A stretch of DNA of 64,000 nt from Gonatopus flavifemur (taxonomy: Eukaryota; Arthropoda; Insecta; Hymenoptera; Dryinidae): the NCBI GenBank assembly GCA_018340375.1, contig JAFFJZ010000001.1, positions 39,486,001 through 39,550,000 of the forward strand, read 5' to 3'. Of this stretch, positions 47,046 through 57,710 are shown in pieces. A model generated the notes under the pieces. That model saw only the letters and a program-made list of their open reading frames with translations, was not told where the DNA came from and ran no database searches. Position 1 is the first letter of the stretch. Each line of letters opens with the position of its first letter. The translations under genes were made by a program, and so were the position numbers.

Positions 47046-48468
47046 AAGGTTATCATATATCACGACAATTATAATCCAATTCATTTTCCGGGAATTAGAG
47101 AATTTTTCCGCATTTCCAACGTCAATATAGATTTGAAATTTCAACAAATTATAATCATGCCTGCGTGCAATCGAGTCATCGTACGCGAGAGTGTGTTAAT
47201 TATGACACTGGTATAATTTTCAAGTTCCGAAAACTATGTTTAATCTCGTTAACCGTAGTAATAGTTGAAAAGCTACTCTAATATGAAGGAAAAGGGTCGA
47301 CTTTGTTCCCGTTACTAAATTGTATTTTGTGGTTTGGCATGAACGTAGCCAGTGGCTCAACGTACGATTAAATCTCGTCCCCGAGGGAGGCAGATCGGAT
47401 ATTTGCTGAAACGGAAACGCTCAATCTCTTTGTACTCCTTTCTTTCTCTTCTACTGATTTTTGTTGCACGGTTTCTTTTTCCTTTTTCCCCCGAAACATA
47501 CACCACCGCTATTTTCATTCCACCGTTGATAAAACTTTAATACAATCTTTGTGTTTTCGAGAATAAAAAAATTATACTGTTCTCACCGGGTAAATGGAGA
47601 AATGTCTCTGAGGTATTTAAGCTATCCGCTCCTAGAATTCCGAATTTCATGGATGGGAAGTTGATTGTGCGGTATGAGAATGAAATTGTGTACTGGTTTT
47701 TGTATTTTCTGGGAACATTCTAATATAGAGTCACAAAGGTGAGTGTAAATCCAGTTTTCTGCAAAATATTAAATTCGTTGAAGAGAATCTCGAATAATGT
47801 ATGAATCTCGGATTTTTTAGTGTACCCACACGGAAAAGAAAAACTAGCAATTGTTATCGAATTTATTATTACAAAAATTGAGAGATGATCACGTAACGAG
47901 GTTAATTGAAATTGAATATTTATTTCGGTATATCTGACTATGGAATTTGATAAATATCATCAAATGCTGGTAACTATAACCAGATCGTTCCCTCAGTGTA
48001 ACAGCTAGAATTTAATCAAATTTTTCGTAAGAAAATAATATGGAATTATAACGGAATGCATATTCTCGATAAACCTGATTGAATGGAACGATTTTCTTGT
48101 GAATACAATAAAATGATTCAATCTCAGGAGATGAATATTAATAATACTCTGTTGATTCATAAAAGCGAGCTAGACGTATCGTAAGGTTAATTTTTCCTCT
48201 CAGTCTGTTTGTGGTTTTTCTTGGACAAACAACATTTTTATGGGATCGTCTGGACGCAATGAGCTTATTCGTCAGTTTCAGATTTAATATCTTTCGTCTA
48301 AAGATCATTAACGTGACATATTGTACATTTGCGCATGTGAGGATACGCCTATAATACAGTACTATTTATACATAGAACTGTTGTGATCTTTAGAGCTAAT
48401 CCATTTGACGGTTAGATGAGTCTGCAGCTACTCATGCGACTGACATTTTTCATCGTGTCCTCCTACAG
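47046..48468. other. No recognisable gene
   Basis: No delimitable repeats and only short frames. Confidence 0.4.
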
Positions 48469-48597
48469 AGAAACCAAGGTTCGTTCTGAGTGCCCACCAG
48501 TTGGAAAAAAGTGGAGAAATGCTTGGATTTTACAGCAATATAAATCAATCTTGGATGTTTTCAAAGCGAACGCGAACGTGAACCCTTACTTTTGTAG
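48469..48597 (+). CDS. Candidate internal exon, unknown product
   Basis: A good acceptor (TTTTTCATCGTGTCCTCCTACAG) ends at 48468. The following 129 bp are open in one frame and end at TTTTGTAG|GTATGC. The exon would be symmetric (phase 2 at both ends, 43 codons). It encodes ETKVRSECPPVGKKWRNAW followed by a stretch ending ANVNPYFCR, with two Cys. The composition is more protein-like than most frames here. The donor GTATGC is weak, no family is recognised, and the phase does not join directly to the signal-peptide exon at 42754-42852 (phase 0). At least one unseen exon would be needed if they belong together. Confidence 0.3.
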
Positions 48598-48739
48598 GTA
48601 TGCGTTGAAGCACATGTGAGAGGCATACATCTGTCAAAATCAACAAAACAGTTCATTGTGAATAATTCGATCATTTCCTGATAATAAATAGCATAATAAA
48701 TAGCTACGCATCGTTTTCTATTCCTTGTATACTTCCAAC

Positions 48740-48832
48740 AGGCCCTGTTCAGGCCCTGGTTAGGAGGGTCTGGGCCCGGATAGGGCCCAGACAGGGCCAC
48801 TTTTCAATTGGAGAAATTTCTATCTGGGATAG
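48740..48832. repeat. Degenerate CAGGCCCTG cluster
   Basis: CAGGCCCTG, GGGCCCGGATAGGGCCC and CAGACAGGGCC form a G+C-rich word cluster in AT-rich surroundings. It is followed by TATCTGGGATAGTGC, which resembles a decayed CCCAGAYA-type right end. The left end is not found. Confidence 0.45.
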
Positions 48833-49218
48833 TGCTGATGTTTCACTCGAATTCTTGAACTACATTCAAACTCAGTGATTCATTAAAAGATGTGTTCACG
48901 TTGAAGCCGCTCTCCTCGAAGCCAATAAATGAATCTTTGAAGAATACCACTATGAAACATACTACGCGCAAAATAAATCAAAAACTTCATAAAAATATGT
49001 AAAAGATATTATGATACAGATTGATGTTGCTGAAGTTTGAAACGTTTATTGGAACTAGGTAATCGAATAATGAAATACTTAGATTTTGAGGACCCAAAAT
49101 CTTGAAATACATCCTTTGAACAATGTTTTCAGTTCCAAGAAGTTGATTCGAAAAGATAAATATCGACGATTCATCAGATTTCGTGAGTCTGCATCTTCAT
49201 TTCAGATTTCAAGAACAA
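48833..49218. other. No gene seen
   Basis: AT-rich spacer. Confidence 0.4.
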
Positions 49219-49482
49219 TAGGGGAAAGTGGGGACGCTCACACCACGGGGTGATATGCACCACAGCGGTTATCTCTTGATCTTAAAAAGATTTCCAAATC
49301 GTGATTGCACGTTCCGCTAGCTGTATGAATGCCCTAACTCCACACGAGTCCACAGGAATGTGAAATGGTTCTGTTTTTTTTTATTTATAGCAAAACCTTG
49401 GGCACTCTCAAAATCGCTCCATTTTTGTATCACTTTTTTTCAATTATCACATAAATATTCATAAATTGATAAAAAAATAATG

Positions 49483-49715
49483 CACTGTGAGAATGTTATT
49501 TGGGAAATTACCGTGGAAATCTAGTGATCGAGGAACAAGTAGGAATTTTTGAAAATATTCCTGTGTACTTTGTAAAACTTCTTGAAAATATCACTTCCAA
49601 CTGTTCAAAAACTCACTTATTTTTACAGACAGCACAGTAATTTTTTGAAAAATTTTCACTTGTCCTTCTAGTACTGGAATTCCACGGTGATGTTGACAAA
49701 GTAATTCTTTGAGTT
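49483..49715. mobile_element. 233-bp MITE, CACTGAAAGAATT family, copy 2
   Basis: This copy is the same length as 654-886 and similar throughout. TG flanks both sides (49481-49482 and 49716-49717). The inner inverted block ACCGTGGAAATC / GAATTCCACGGT is intact; the outer termini are decayed (CACTGTGAGAATG on the left, GAGTT on the right). Confidence 0.72.
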
Positions 49716-50037
49716 TGATTATTATTCGAATTGAGCGATCAGTTACTCACAGAAAGAGATGAAGAATTAATTCGCAAGGTGGTGCGATATTGCCAACAGA
49801 GTGGTGCAAGTCTCCCGGTCGAGTAGGGAGGATTGCACCAATCGCAATGTTTTTGGAGGGTACTCGTATCATTGATAGAACGTTGGATTCGACATTGCAA
49901 TCATTTGCAACCTGGAAAGGAATGATTGCTCTGTGAAAATCCTATGAGTAATGTATCGAATGAACTTATACATGAAAGTTATGACCAGGGACTTTAACTT
50001 TATTCACTCTCGTTACTCATTATGTATGAAATATATA

Positions 50038-50495
50038 CACGGAAAGACCGCCCATAAAACAGAAAACACTTTTCAAATACATTCGAACAGAAGTATTCAA
50101 AATGTATACAAAATTCATATTCGATGTATTACAAATACATTCAAAAAACATGTCCGTTTTTCGAAAAAGGATTCAAAATACTTTTCTCATTAAAAAATGC
50201 ATTTTAGAAGCTTTTTCTGTTATATGGGCGGGTCTATTAATATTTAGAAAAATGACTATCAATTTAGGGAAAAAGAGGGTCACTGGAAAATATTTGTGGT
50301 TAGTCTACCCAAAGTTCGTAGTCAAAATATTAACAAGTGATAGTTTTATTGGTATTTTTCACAGTGAAACTATCAATTGTTGATACATCGACTACGAAGT
50401 TTTAGTGGACTCACTACGAATATTTTTCAGTAATCCTCTTTCTCCCTAAATTGACAGTCATTTTTCCAAATATTGAAAGGCACGGTCTTCCCGTG
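50038..50495. mobile_element. CACGGAAAGACCG MITE with a 178-bp insert
   Basis: The ends CACGGAAAGACCG and the complement of CACGGGAAGACCG are inverted and flanked by TA on both sides. The body from GGGTCTATTAATATTTAG onward matches 28771-29056. The insert separates the first 13 bp from the body. Confidence 0.87.
50051..50228. mobile_element. 178-bp MITE, CCCATAAAACAGAAAA ends, nested
   Basis: The ends CCCATAAAACAGAAAA and TTTTTCTGTTATATGGG are inverted and flanked by CG on both sides. The empty copy at 28771-29056 has a single CG here (ACCGGGTC), so the 2-bp CG duplication can be read directly. The interior has several ATACATTC / ATTCAAAAT words. Confidence 0.82.
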
Positions 50496-50625
50496 TATAA
50501 TAATATATATATTTTACACAAATTATATATTTATTCCATATCGCGAGTAGCGGAAGTGAATAACGTTGAAATCCCTGGTTATAACAATGTAAAAGAAGTG
50601 GTGCAAGTGTCCCCACTTTCCTGTA

Positions 50626-52085
50626 TAGATTGGATGTAATAATAATCAAAATAATTGATATCCAGTTGAATAAAAATGATCGTTATAGATGGTATAGGAT
50701 AACAGCTGATTCAGACGGAGACTGATGTTCGGTAAGTATATATAGGTCCCATTAAATGTCAGCATAAACCATCCCTTCGGTGTTATTCAACTCCAATCAA
50801 TGATTCAAGATCTTACAAGATATATTTCCTCTACCCATTGTTAAAGAACGTTCCGAAGTTTCTAGGTGCTGGTTATCAGTAACATGATCCTCCGCTCCAC
50901 ATCATCCTTCTTTCAATTTCAGCACCAAATTTTAACCAAGAAGTGATGATAAACATAATGCATATGAAAGAAAGAAAGGGAGCGAATGCGAGCAATAAAA
51001 ATGAAATAAAACGTTCACCAGTAATCTTCACAAATCCTATCCACTTTGTTTATTCTTTCTCCCAAGACTCGATATAAAATCAAGTTCTTCATTACAAACA
51101 AGGGTTGGAAAAATTCCACTTCTATATCATACTTGGAATTACCACGTTGCATGATTTTGATCAAGCGTTTGATGTATATAATTCTATACTAACTCATTCA
51201 TATGAAAATTTTTAACAAGGATTAAAAAGAATTCGCGTGTTTGCAAAGAAAAAGTTTATCGTAGATCTTCCTAATATCTTTGAATTTGCAATTCATATAC
51301 TGATTATTCTATCCACGTACTGATTATAGTATTACATGCATTCAACTTTGTACCACTAATAACATTATTCGAAGTGTGTATAATTATCTTCTTTGAATAA
51401 TCACCAGGTTGCGCTTTCAAATTTCATTCTTGTATTTTGACTCGGGTTATTTTTTTGTTATCTCACTCAAGGATTTGTTTTTTATGTGAGATTGGAATAA
51501 TTACATTTTTGTTTAGTATTTCAAAAATTATTCACCCTAGTTCCGAAACTTTATCAAATCCCATTGGTCAAAGAGATTTGATACAAACTTGGTAACGGTA
51601 AATAACCATTCACACTAGTTCACAGTGTGGCCAGGCGAATACTACTTCTAACGGAATTATCGAATCATACTCTTCTATTAGAAAGCACAACCAATTGAGA
51701 GAAAGTGTTCGTTACTACCCTGACAACAGTGCTTGTTCAAATCCTTTGAAACCCATTCGAACCGGCTAAATCAATGGAATTCAATGGAAATTCAACATAT
51801 TTGAATGATCAATTACCGTTGCAGAGTTGAATTCAGTTGAATTGTAATAAAATTGAATTATCAATAGGTTTCAATAGACGTTTTTCATGTATGTATGAAT
51901 TATGAATGTAGCATTCAGATCTTCATGAGCTTATACATCGAAAAAAAAGATCTGCTGAAAAGTACCATACTTCATAGTGCTCGAGCATTACTCTTGTCCA
52001 CATTAAATTATTTACGTGAAAATATCTACAAAAGTATGGTACTTTTTCTTCGTGGAAGAATATTAGGAAAAGAATAAATATAAAG
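50626..52085. other. No recognisable gene
   Basis: AT-rich. A small inverted pair built on AAAAGTACCATACTT lies at 51957-52048. Nothing else is seen. Confidence 0.4.
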
Positions 52086-52253
52086 GAAAAGATTAGTTGA
52101 AATAACCATTGAATTTGTAAGCGCATATGGACCCATTCTTTTTCCTTAGGATACCAATTTTTAAATTGATGAATGAATTTGTTATTTTAACGAAAAATAT
52201 GGATCCATATGCGCTCACAAGTTCAATAGTTATTTCGAATAATCTTTTTTCTT
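52086..52253. mobile_element. Probable 168-bp palindromic MITE
   Basis: The arms run from AAAAGATTAGTTGAAATAAC through TGAATTTGTAAGCGCATATGG to the complement on the right, about 48 bp per side with few mismatches. The exact ends and any target duplication are unclear. Confidence 0.6.
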
Positions 52254-52558
52254 CTGTGTGTTATTATCAGACAGCACAGTTAAGAGATAGGTGATCGATC
52301 AGATATTGTTCAGTGTGTGCGTGCAACTTTCCACACGATTAAGCGCACATTTTTACTACACCGTTCAACAATTACAGAGATATTTTCCCTCATCCTGCCA
52401 GTTCAGTAGAAAATGTAGTAATTTTTGAAACGTCGTCTTTCTACATGTGTGTAGGAGTGAAGTAAACTCTTTTTAAATCCTAGAGATGAGATCATAGCGA
52501 GCACAGTTTATTATCCAAGAATGCTGGTTTCTCTGAATGTTGATAATTTTCCAACTTC
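52254..52558. other. No gene seen
   Basis: Contains an unpaired CAGACAGCACAG terminus-like word near 52270 and an imperfect TTACTACA / TGTAGTAA pair. Not delimitable. Confidence 0.35.
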
Positions 52559-52560
52559 TA

Positions 52561-52776
52561 CACGGAGAAAAATAATACAATAAAAAATTACAACATTTTG
52601 TAGTGAATTATTACTATTAGGTCTCACCTCTTGAGAAGTAATCCTCAAATGCGGAATAGAATATTACAACTGCAATAATTTCTACTACATTCTGTAAGTA
52701 AACCTCTGAGACCATCAGGCAATTGTGACGACATTTGACAAAATAATACTATTTTAATACATTCTTTTCCTCCGTG
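52561..52776. mobile_element. 216-bp MITE, CACGGAGAAAAATAATAC ends
   Basis: The ends CACGGAGAAAAATAATAC and the complement of CACGGAGGAAAAGAATG are inverted and flanked by TA on both sides. Words such as GTCTCA / TGAGAC and ATTACTAC lie inside in both orientations. Confidence 0.82.
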
Positions 52777-52921
52777 TAGCACTAAATTCAAGAGAAACAT
52801 TCAACCGCTCTTATTGCTGAATTCACCCCATCAGCAGCAAATTTGCCGAATGCTGTTTAGACTTTTTGTGAAGACTTGATGAAAAAGACTCAATCCAAAA
52901 AATATTCACATTCATCAAAAA

Positions 52922-52995
52922 CCCAGATAACACACAGACTCCAAAACTCTTGAGAAATCTTTTCCGATTGATTTGGAGCGAGAGTGCTATATGGG
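52922..52995. mobile_element. Short CCCAGATAACAC-type element
   Basis: The left end CCCAGATAACACACAG and the right end GAGAGTGCTATATGGG are complementary over the outer 12 bases with two mismatches. It is only 74 bp and probably a deletion derivative. Confidence 0.45.
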
Positions 52996-54101
52996 ATAGG
53001 ACCTGAAATTCCTGATTCAGAGAGAATAAGTCTATTCTCGCTAAGTCCATCCACATCTAATTCCACTCAGGGCTTTGAGACGTACGCCTGAATTGGAGTA
53101 ACCTCTTCAGATCCTGATGAGAATATTTAGTTGGGAATAATCTTTGTATTCAAATGTTATTGTCCTGAGAATACAAAATTTATGATACCAATAACACACC
53201 TACAAGAGTGTACATTATTCGTTGATGCTCCGATAAAACACACAGGGCCGTGTTCTCTAAATGAGAACACACCTATGAATTGTATGAGAGGATAATCTAT
53301 GGTTCTTCGAAACTCATATTGAAAATTTTCAACAACATATAAACAACTGACAGTCGTTGTACACAATCAGGGAAGGCATATTCAAGAATGCACCGAAGTT
53401 GAAGTGCATTCTATGTCTTCCACAGTAATTGACATTTTTTTTCCATCAGCGTTCAACTTCATTTTGTACATTCTCACATTTTTAATCCCAATATTACCTC
53501 CGTCCTCAATATCGAAAGAACATTGAAGAAGATTGCTAGAAACCATTTGTCGAAATGAACGATTCTTGGGGATAACGAACAATCAGTTTGAAACATCGCC
53601 GTTCCCTGGAATATTTCACAAACATCTATTCGAGTCTTTACATCCCTCGATGATCCCTTTTTCGAATACGGTACAAGTTTTCCAAGCATTTTCTCCAACG
53701 TATAAACAGAGTTCATGTGGATAACAATATCCAGGTATAATAACGAATTCACATGAATTGTATGAGTTGTGCATATCAATGCTGTTGTATTCACATTTAT
53801 AATATATGTAACGGTAAGTATAACATAATTATGGAAATGAGATTCGATTTGTGTTACAAGATCCGTGATTAACATAATACGCGGTCTTTGTTTTCCGTAA
53901 ACAATCAAGATCGGAACCCATAAAATTTTCATATTTCAATTAAATATTATCTATGACAAATTCCAAATTTGAAACTTGTGCATTCATTCTCGAGGAATTC
54001 TGCGTTTGATCATTGATACAGGAAACTGAACAAAATGATAAGACGAAGATAAAGTGACAAATTGTGATCGATATGGATATAATCGCAAGTTGTTAAGGAT
54101 C
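52996..54101. other. No recognisable gene
   Basis: The longest frame is 53474-53932 (minus, 152 codons), the longest in the window. It has no recognised motif, and a GTAAGTA donor-like word on the opposite strand at 53814 does not fit it. No element ends were found. Confidence 0.4.
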
Positions 54102-54103
54102 TA

Positions 54104-54377
54104 CCCACTGAGCATTTCCGTTAGAACCTTGCATTAACATTGCAGCAATATTGATGCGATCTTGAAAGTACTTGTCTTTCAATTTACAAATGCAATATTA
54201 CAAAAGTAACTTGCAAGAATATCGTTGAAATATCACCTGACAACGTAATATTGCTGCAATTTACTTGTAATTGGATGTTGTGATATTACTGTTGTAATTC
54301 TCATAACAGGTACTTCCGAGATCGCATCGACATCGATGCAATGTTAATGCAAGGTTCCAACGGAAATGCTGAGTGGG
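54104..54377. mobile_element. 274-bp palindromic MITE, CCCACTGAGCATTTCCGTT ends
   Basis: The ends CCCACTGAGCATTTCCGTT and AACGGAAATGCTGAGTGGG are 19-bp perfect inverted repeats. The arms continue through GAACCTTGCATTAACATTG. TA lies on both sides (54102-54103 and 54378-54379). The next element inserted exactly at its right edge. Confidence 0.88.
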
Positions 54378-54380
54378 TAC

Positions 54381-54645
54381 CACGAAGGAAGATATAAGGA
54401 GACACATCTCTCATGGAATTCAATCGGAAAAGTGGCACATGTTTTTGAGAAATAATACAAGTCAAATATCACTCGTGGCGCTGTTGTTTCAAGTAATACG
54501 ACGAAAATATACATTATATATATTTTCGTCGTATTACCTGAAACAACAGCCCCACGAGTGGCGATATTTGACTTGTATTATTTCCCAAAACAATGTGCCA
54601 GGTTAGTTATACGAAGATTGTTCTCCTCCCTAATCTTACTTCGTG
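54381..54645. mobile_element. 265-bp hairpin element with 8-bp duplication
   Basis: The ends CACGAAGGAAGAT and the complement of CACGAAGTAAGATTAG are inverted. The octamer GTGGGTAC is present on both sides (54373-54380 and 54646-54653), so the target was the right end of the preceding MITE plus its flanking TAC. The core is a near-perfect hairpin with about 60-bp stems (CAAGTCAAATATCACTCGTG to its complement) and an AT loop near 54510. The 8-bp duplication suggests a hAT- or P-like mechanism; the terminus CACGAAG does not decide. Confidence 0.85.
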
Positions 54646-54653
54646 GTGGGTAC

Positions 54654-54814
54654 TCACAGCTGATTTTTTAAATATGCAAAAATATGAATGAAATTCTGAA
54701 GGTAGGGGAGTATTTTATGAAATACACCAATTCGATAGATGTTGGATTTCGTAAAACACTAAAACCTTAGAAGACTGCCGAGAATTGGTAAATGAACTAC
54801 ACTAGTGTTTCGGA
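54654..54814. other. No gene seen
   Basis: Short spacer. Confidence 0.4.
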
Positions 54815-55035
54815 CGAGACCAAGACTAGACCGAGACCGATACGAGACAAGATGAACAATTACTCCTCGGAATCGAGACGATACCAAAACGTATAGAATG
54901 CATTGTCGGAACCGAGAATGGCGAGAATCTTGACTCGAGACCGAGACGATACTAATTTTGTCGAGAGAAAAGCGAAACCTACACGAGATTATAAATTCCG
55001 AGATCGAGGCCCAGTCAGTCTTGGCGAGACAAGAA
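54815..55035. repeat. Degenerate CGAGACC / CGAGACGATAC repeat
   Basis: Words such as CCGAGACCGATACGAGAC, CGAGACGATACCAA and GGCGAGACAAGAACG recur about twelve times in 220 bp, all in one orientation with irregular spacing. No inverted ends were found. Confidence 0.65.
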
Positions 55036-57702
55036 CGAAACTCTAAACTACAATGAGAGAAATTCAGAGTTAAACTTACCCACTAGGGTACTAAAAGAAT
55101 TAGAAAGTATGCCGTACGCAGTGATAAATTGGTTCTTTAGTGAGGATGCATCTCTTTCATGACGAGAGGAATTAATTGATGCATTAGTGACTATTGTCAT
55201 ATTCGAACCAAAAATGATACATCAGCATTTGCAAAAAATTCTAGTTGTAATATCAAATAAATTTCTAAAACCATTCGAATTTCACATCAATGTATTGATA
55301 TACATTGTACTAATAATGCTCATCGACTACATTTTTTTCATTTGTGACTCATGTTTGAGATCACCAGAAAGGATAAAGAAATTATATCCCATGTCGGTGA
55401 ACGCTAGGTAATATCGAAAAGTTTTTGATTAAAATTTATCGATTGGTGAAGAAGACAGGATTGCTGCATGGTGTGTTGAATTTATATATATGGTTGAAAA
55501 TGATAAACCAAATGTCAACAGAATGGGTAGTTGAAAGAGATGAATTCATTCAAACAATACAAGGATTGATGATGAAATTGATAATTCATCAACATGCTAC
55601 AAGGAATTGATTTCTCAATTATTTTTCAAGTCAGCAAACGAACAGTGAGATTTTAGTTGGAAACGCTGAGATGGCACTATATGTTTTGTTAATCAAGAAA
55701 TTTCTTTCCTATTTATATCAGATTTATTATTATTTCGTTTTGCTATTCGCAGGTAAGTTTCCAGTACTATAGGAAATTTGAAGATGCTTTCAATTCCATT
55801 TCTACCATAATTCCAATATACTCCAAACCTTCACGAAGCAAGTGAAAATTTAATAATGAAAAAGAAGCTCGAAACTATGATTGGAAAAGGATATAGAGTG
55901 CTGCATTTTATATATAATGATCAAATCAATATAAAAAAGAATTGATTCATTCATCTCGAACAATAAACCATCGCCTTTCATTCGCATTTCATAAAAGAGA
56001 TTCAAAATATAACCATTTTACCTCAAGATTTTGCTTTTAGTAAATGTTTTCTGAATGCCAGCCGCAATCCGTGTAAAAGAGAGACACAGTATTCATAATG
56101 CATAAATACGACACTAGCTTGAGCGTTCATGCACCACGTTTGCAATGAACCATCCTCTTGCGAGCAAGAAAAATGTCAATATATCCAGTATTCGTTGAAT
56201 AATTCAAATAAAAAATTCCACTGAATTTTTTACATCTTCTTAGAAGAAAATGGAACACGCTATGGTATGAAATATCCAAAGAGTGCATTGGTATTTGTAC
56301 ATTAGTCGGAGAGGAAACATATTGTGGTATATCCCAATACGGAATGACCATAAAGAATGCGTTAAGTAGAAAAAGAAGGACGTTGTACGTAACTGGCAAA
56401 GTATTTAGGTCAATGAGAAACCACTCTTCGGTACCTTGTCTCAAACGATAAAAAATCTCTTACATCACGTTTCTTCCAATGAATTTCCTCGCGTGCTTTC
56501 TTCGTGTTTTTGGATTGAAAATCACTGTGCAACAAAAATAAATATATATATAAAGATATCGGATGTGGTAACCCGCAAGAAGAAAGAAAAGGGAGTCAAC
56601 GATATATGAGATTGTAAATAATTCAACCCTGACTTTGAGTATTGCGACTTCTCTCTCACAATTCGCACGAATTACATTGAATTGTTGTTAAAGTGAAAAA
56701 CGTGTACATTCGAAATCGTTGATTCTCGAAATCAGAAACCAGAACGTTGTATTCGAAAGACAAACAGTTTTTCTCGTATGGAAGTTTTCAGACTCGAATT
56801 TTCCATCGTATTGTTCTTACATCTATTTAGACAACATGAAAGAGAAATTTTGAACAACATCACGTTCCTCTATTTTTCCTTCATTGACTGGACCAAGTTC
56901 GTGATACTTTGGACGATTGAAACTCTCTTCCTTCTCCCTTTTTTTCTCTCTCCTTCGCCTTGCTTTTAGATAGCTAGACCGAAGTACGTGGAAATTGCCG
57001 TGGGAAGGCACTTTGCCCAGGGTAATCGCCACTTTACGATACTTGGACTCGTTTCCCTTTTTCTTCTTCCCTGTTTTTTCACCTTTATTTTCGGTGCTTC
57101 TCTCGAAGCTCCTAAGTCTTCCAATTTTACGACTAGTGAGAAATACTTGAGGTGAGGGAGTGAAAGAATGCCTATTTGGATTGAATCTCATCGAGATTCG
57201 CATGCCATTGTGTTACTTTTCTCTTGAAGGAACGATACGTTTCTGGAGTTGACTTCTCTAAGCGAGGAAGATATTTAATTAATATATTGGATAGAAAGTG
57301 ATGCGCAAGGGAGTATTTTTTTTCCGTTTGATGGCACACATAATTTCAAATCATCTCCTTCTAAACGGACGTATTCAGAATTCACTGATATGATTCCATT
57401 TATATCCTGTATTCTCTTATAACAATGAATCATGTTTCGTCGATTATTCATCAACTGAGTCACTTTATGGAGGTTATGTGTTCAACGAGTTTGGCCAAGG
57501 TACCCTTTGGCAACCTCAATCAAACCTACGTGACAAAGGTAGAATTCTGAGACTCATCACCCGTCGTTCAACATTTTCAATAGACTGACAACGGTAAGAG
57601 AGAACTGAGGTTCATTCACCAGCTATCACGTCTTCCTACCTGCTATTTTCACGGAGAAGAGCAAATGGATTCCCAAGCATTACTCTATTATGTGTCATTT
57701 GT
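55036..57702. other. Gene-poor stretch with one weak exon candidate
   Basis: Adjacent open frames at 55160-55411 and 55425-55610 (plus) lie upstream of the donor at 55753. They contain no recognised motif and are AT-rich enough to be chance. Frames at 56127-57203 overlap on both strands. No element ends were found. Confidence 0.35.
55671..55752 (+). CDS. Candidate 5' exon encoding a hydrophobic N-terminus (weak)
   Basis: An ATG at 55671 opens 27 codons plus one base that end at a perfect donor, CAG|GTAAGT (55752/55753). The peptide begins MALYVLLIKKFLSYL and continues with a Tyr/Phe/Leu-rich hydrophobic stretch, a possible signal anchor. An upstream TTATTTTTCAAG at about 55630 is at best a poor acceptor. 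No downstream exon is identified. A match of one donor and a short AT-rich frame can easily be chance. Confidence 0.22.
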
Positions 57703-57710
57703 GTCGAAGG

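Larger units (their letters stand above)
49221..50623. mobile_element. 1.4-kb element, GGGGAAAGTGGGGAC ends, with nested inserts
   Basis: The left end GGGGAAAGTGGGGACGCTC and the complement of the right end, CAGGAAAGTGGGGACACTTG, are inverted. A shared CACCAC follows, and TA lies on both sides (49219-49220 and 50624-50625). GTGGTGCAAG or GGTGCGA words recur internally. It contains the MITE at 49483-49715 and the MITE at 50038-50495, and the latter holds a third insert at 50051-50228. Confidence 0.78.

Noticed and set aside
53474..53932. 152-codon minus-strand frame, the longest in the window
   Set aside because: The translation is AT-biased with no domain pattern. There is no exon structure and no repeat support.
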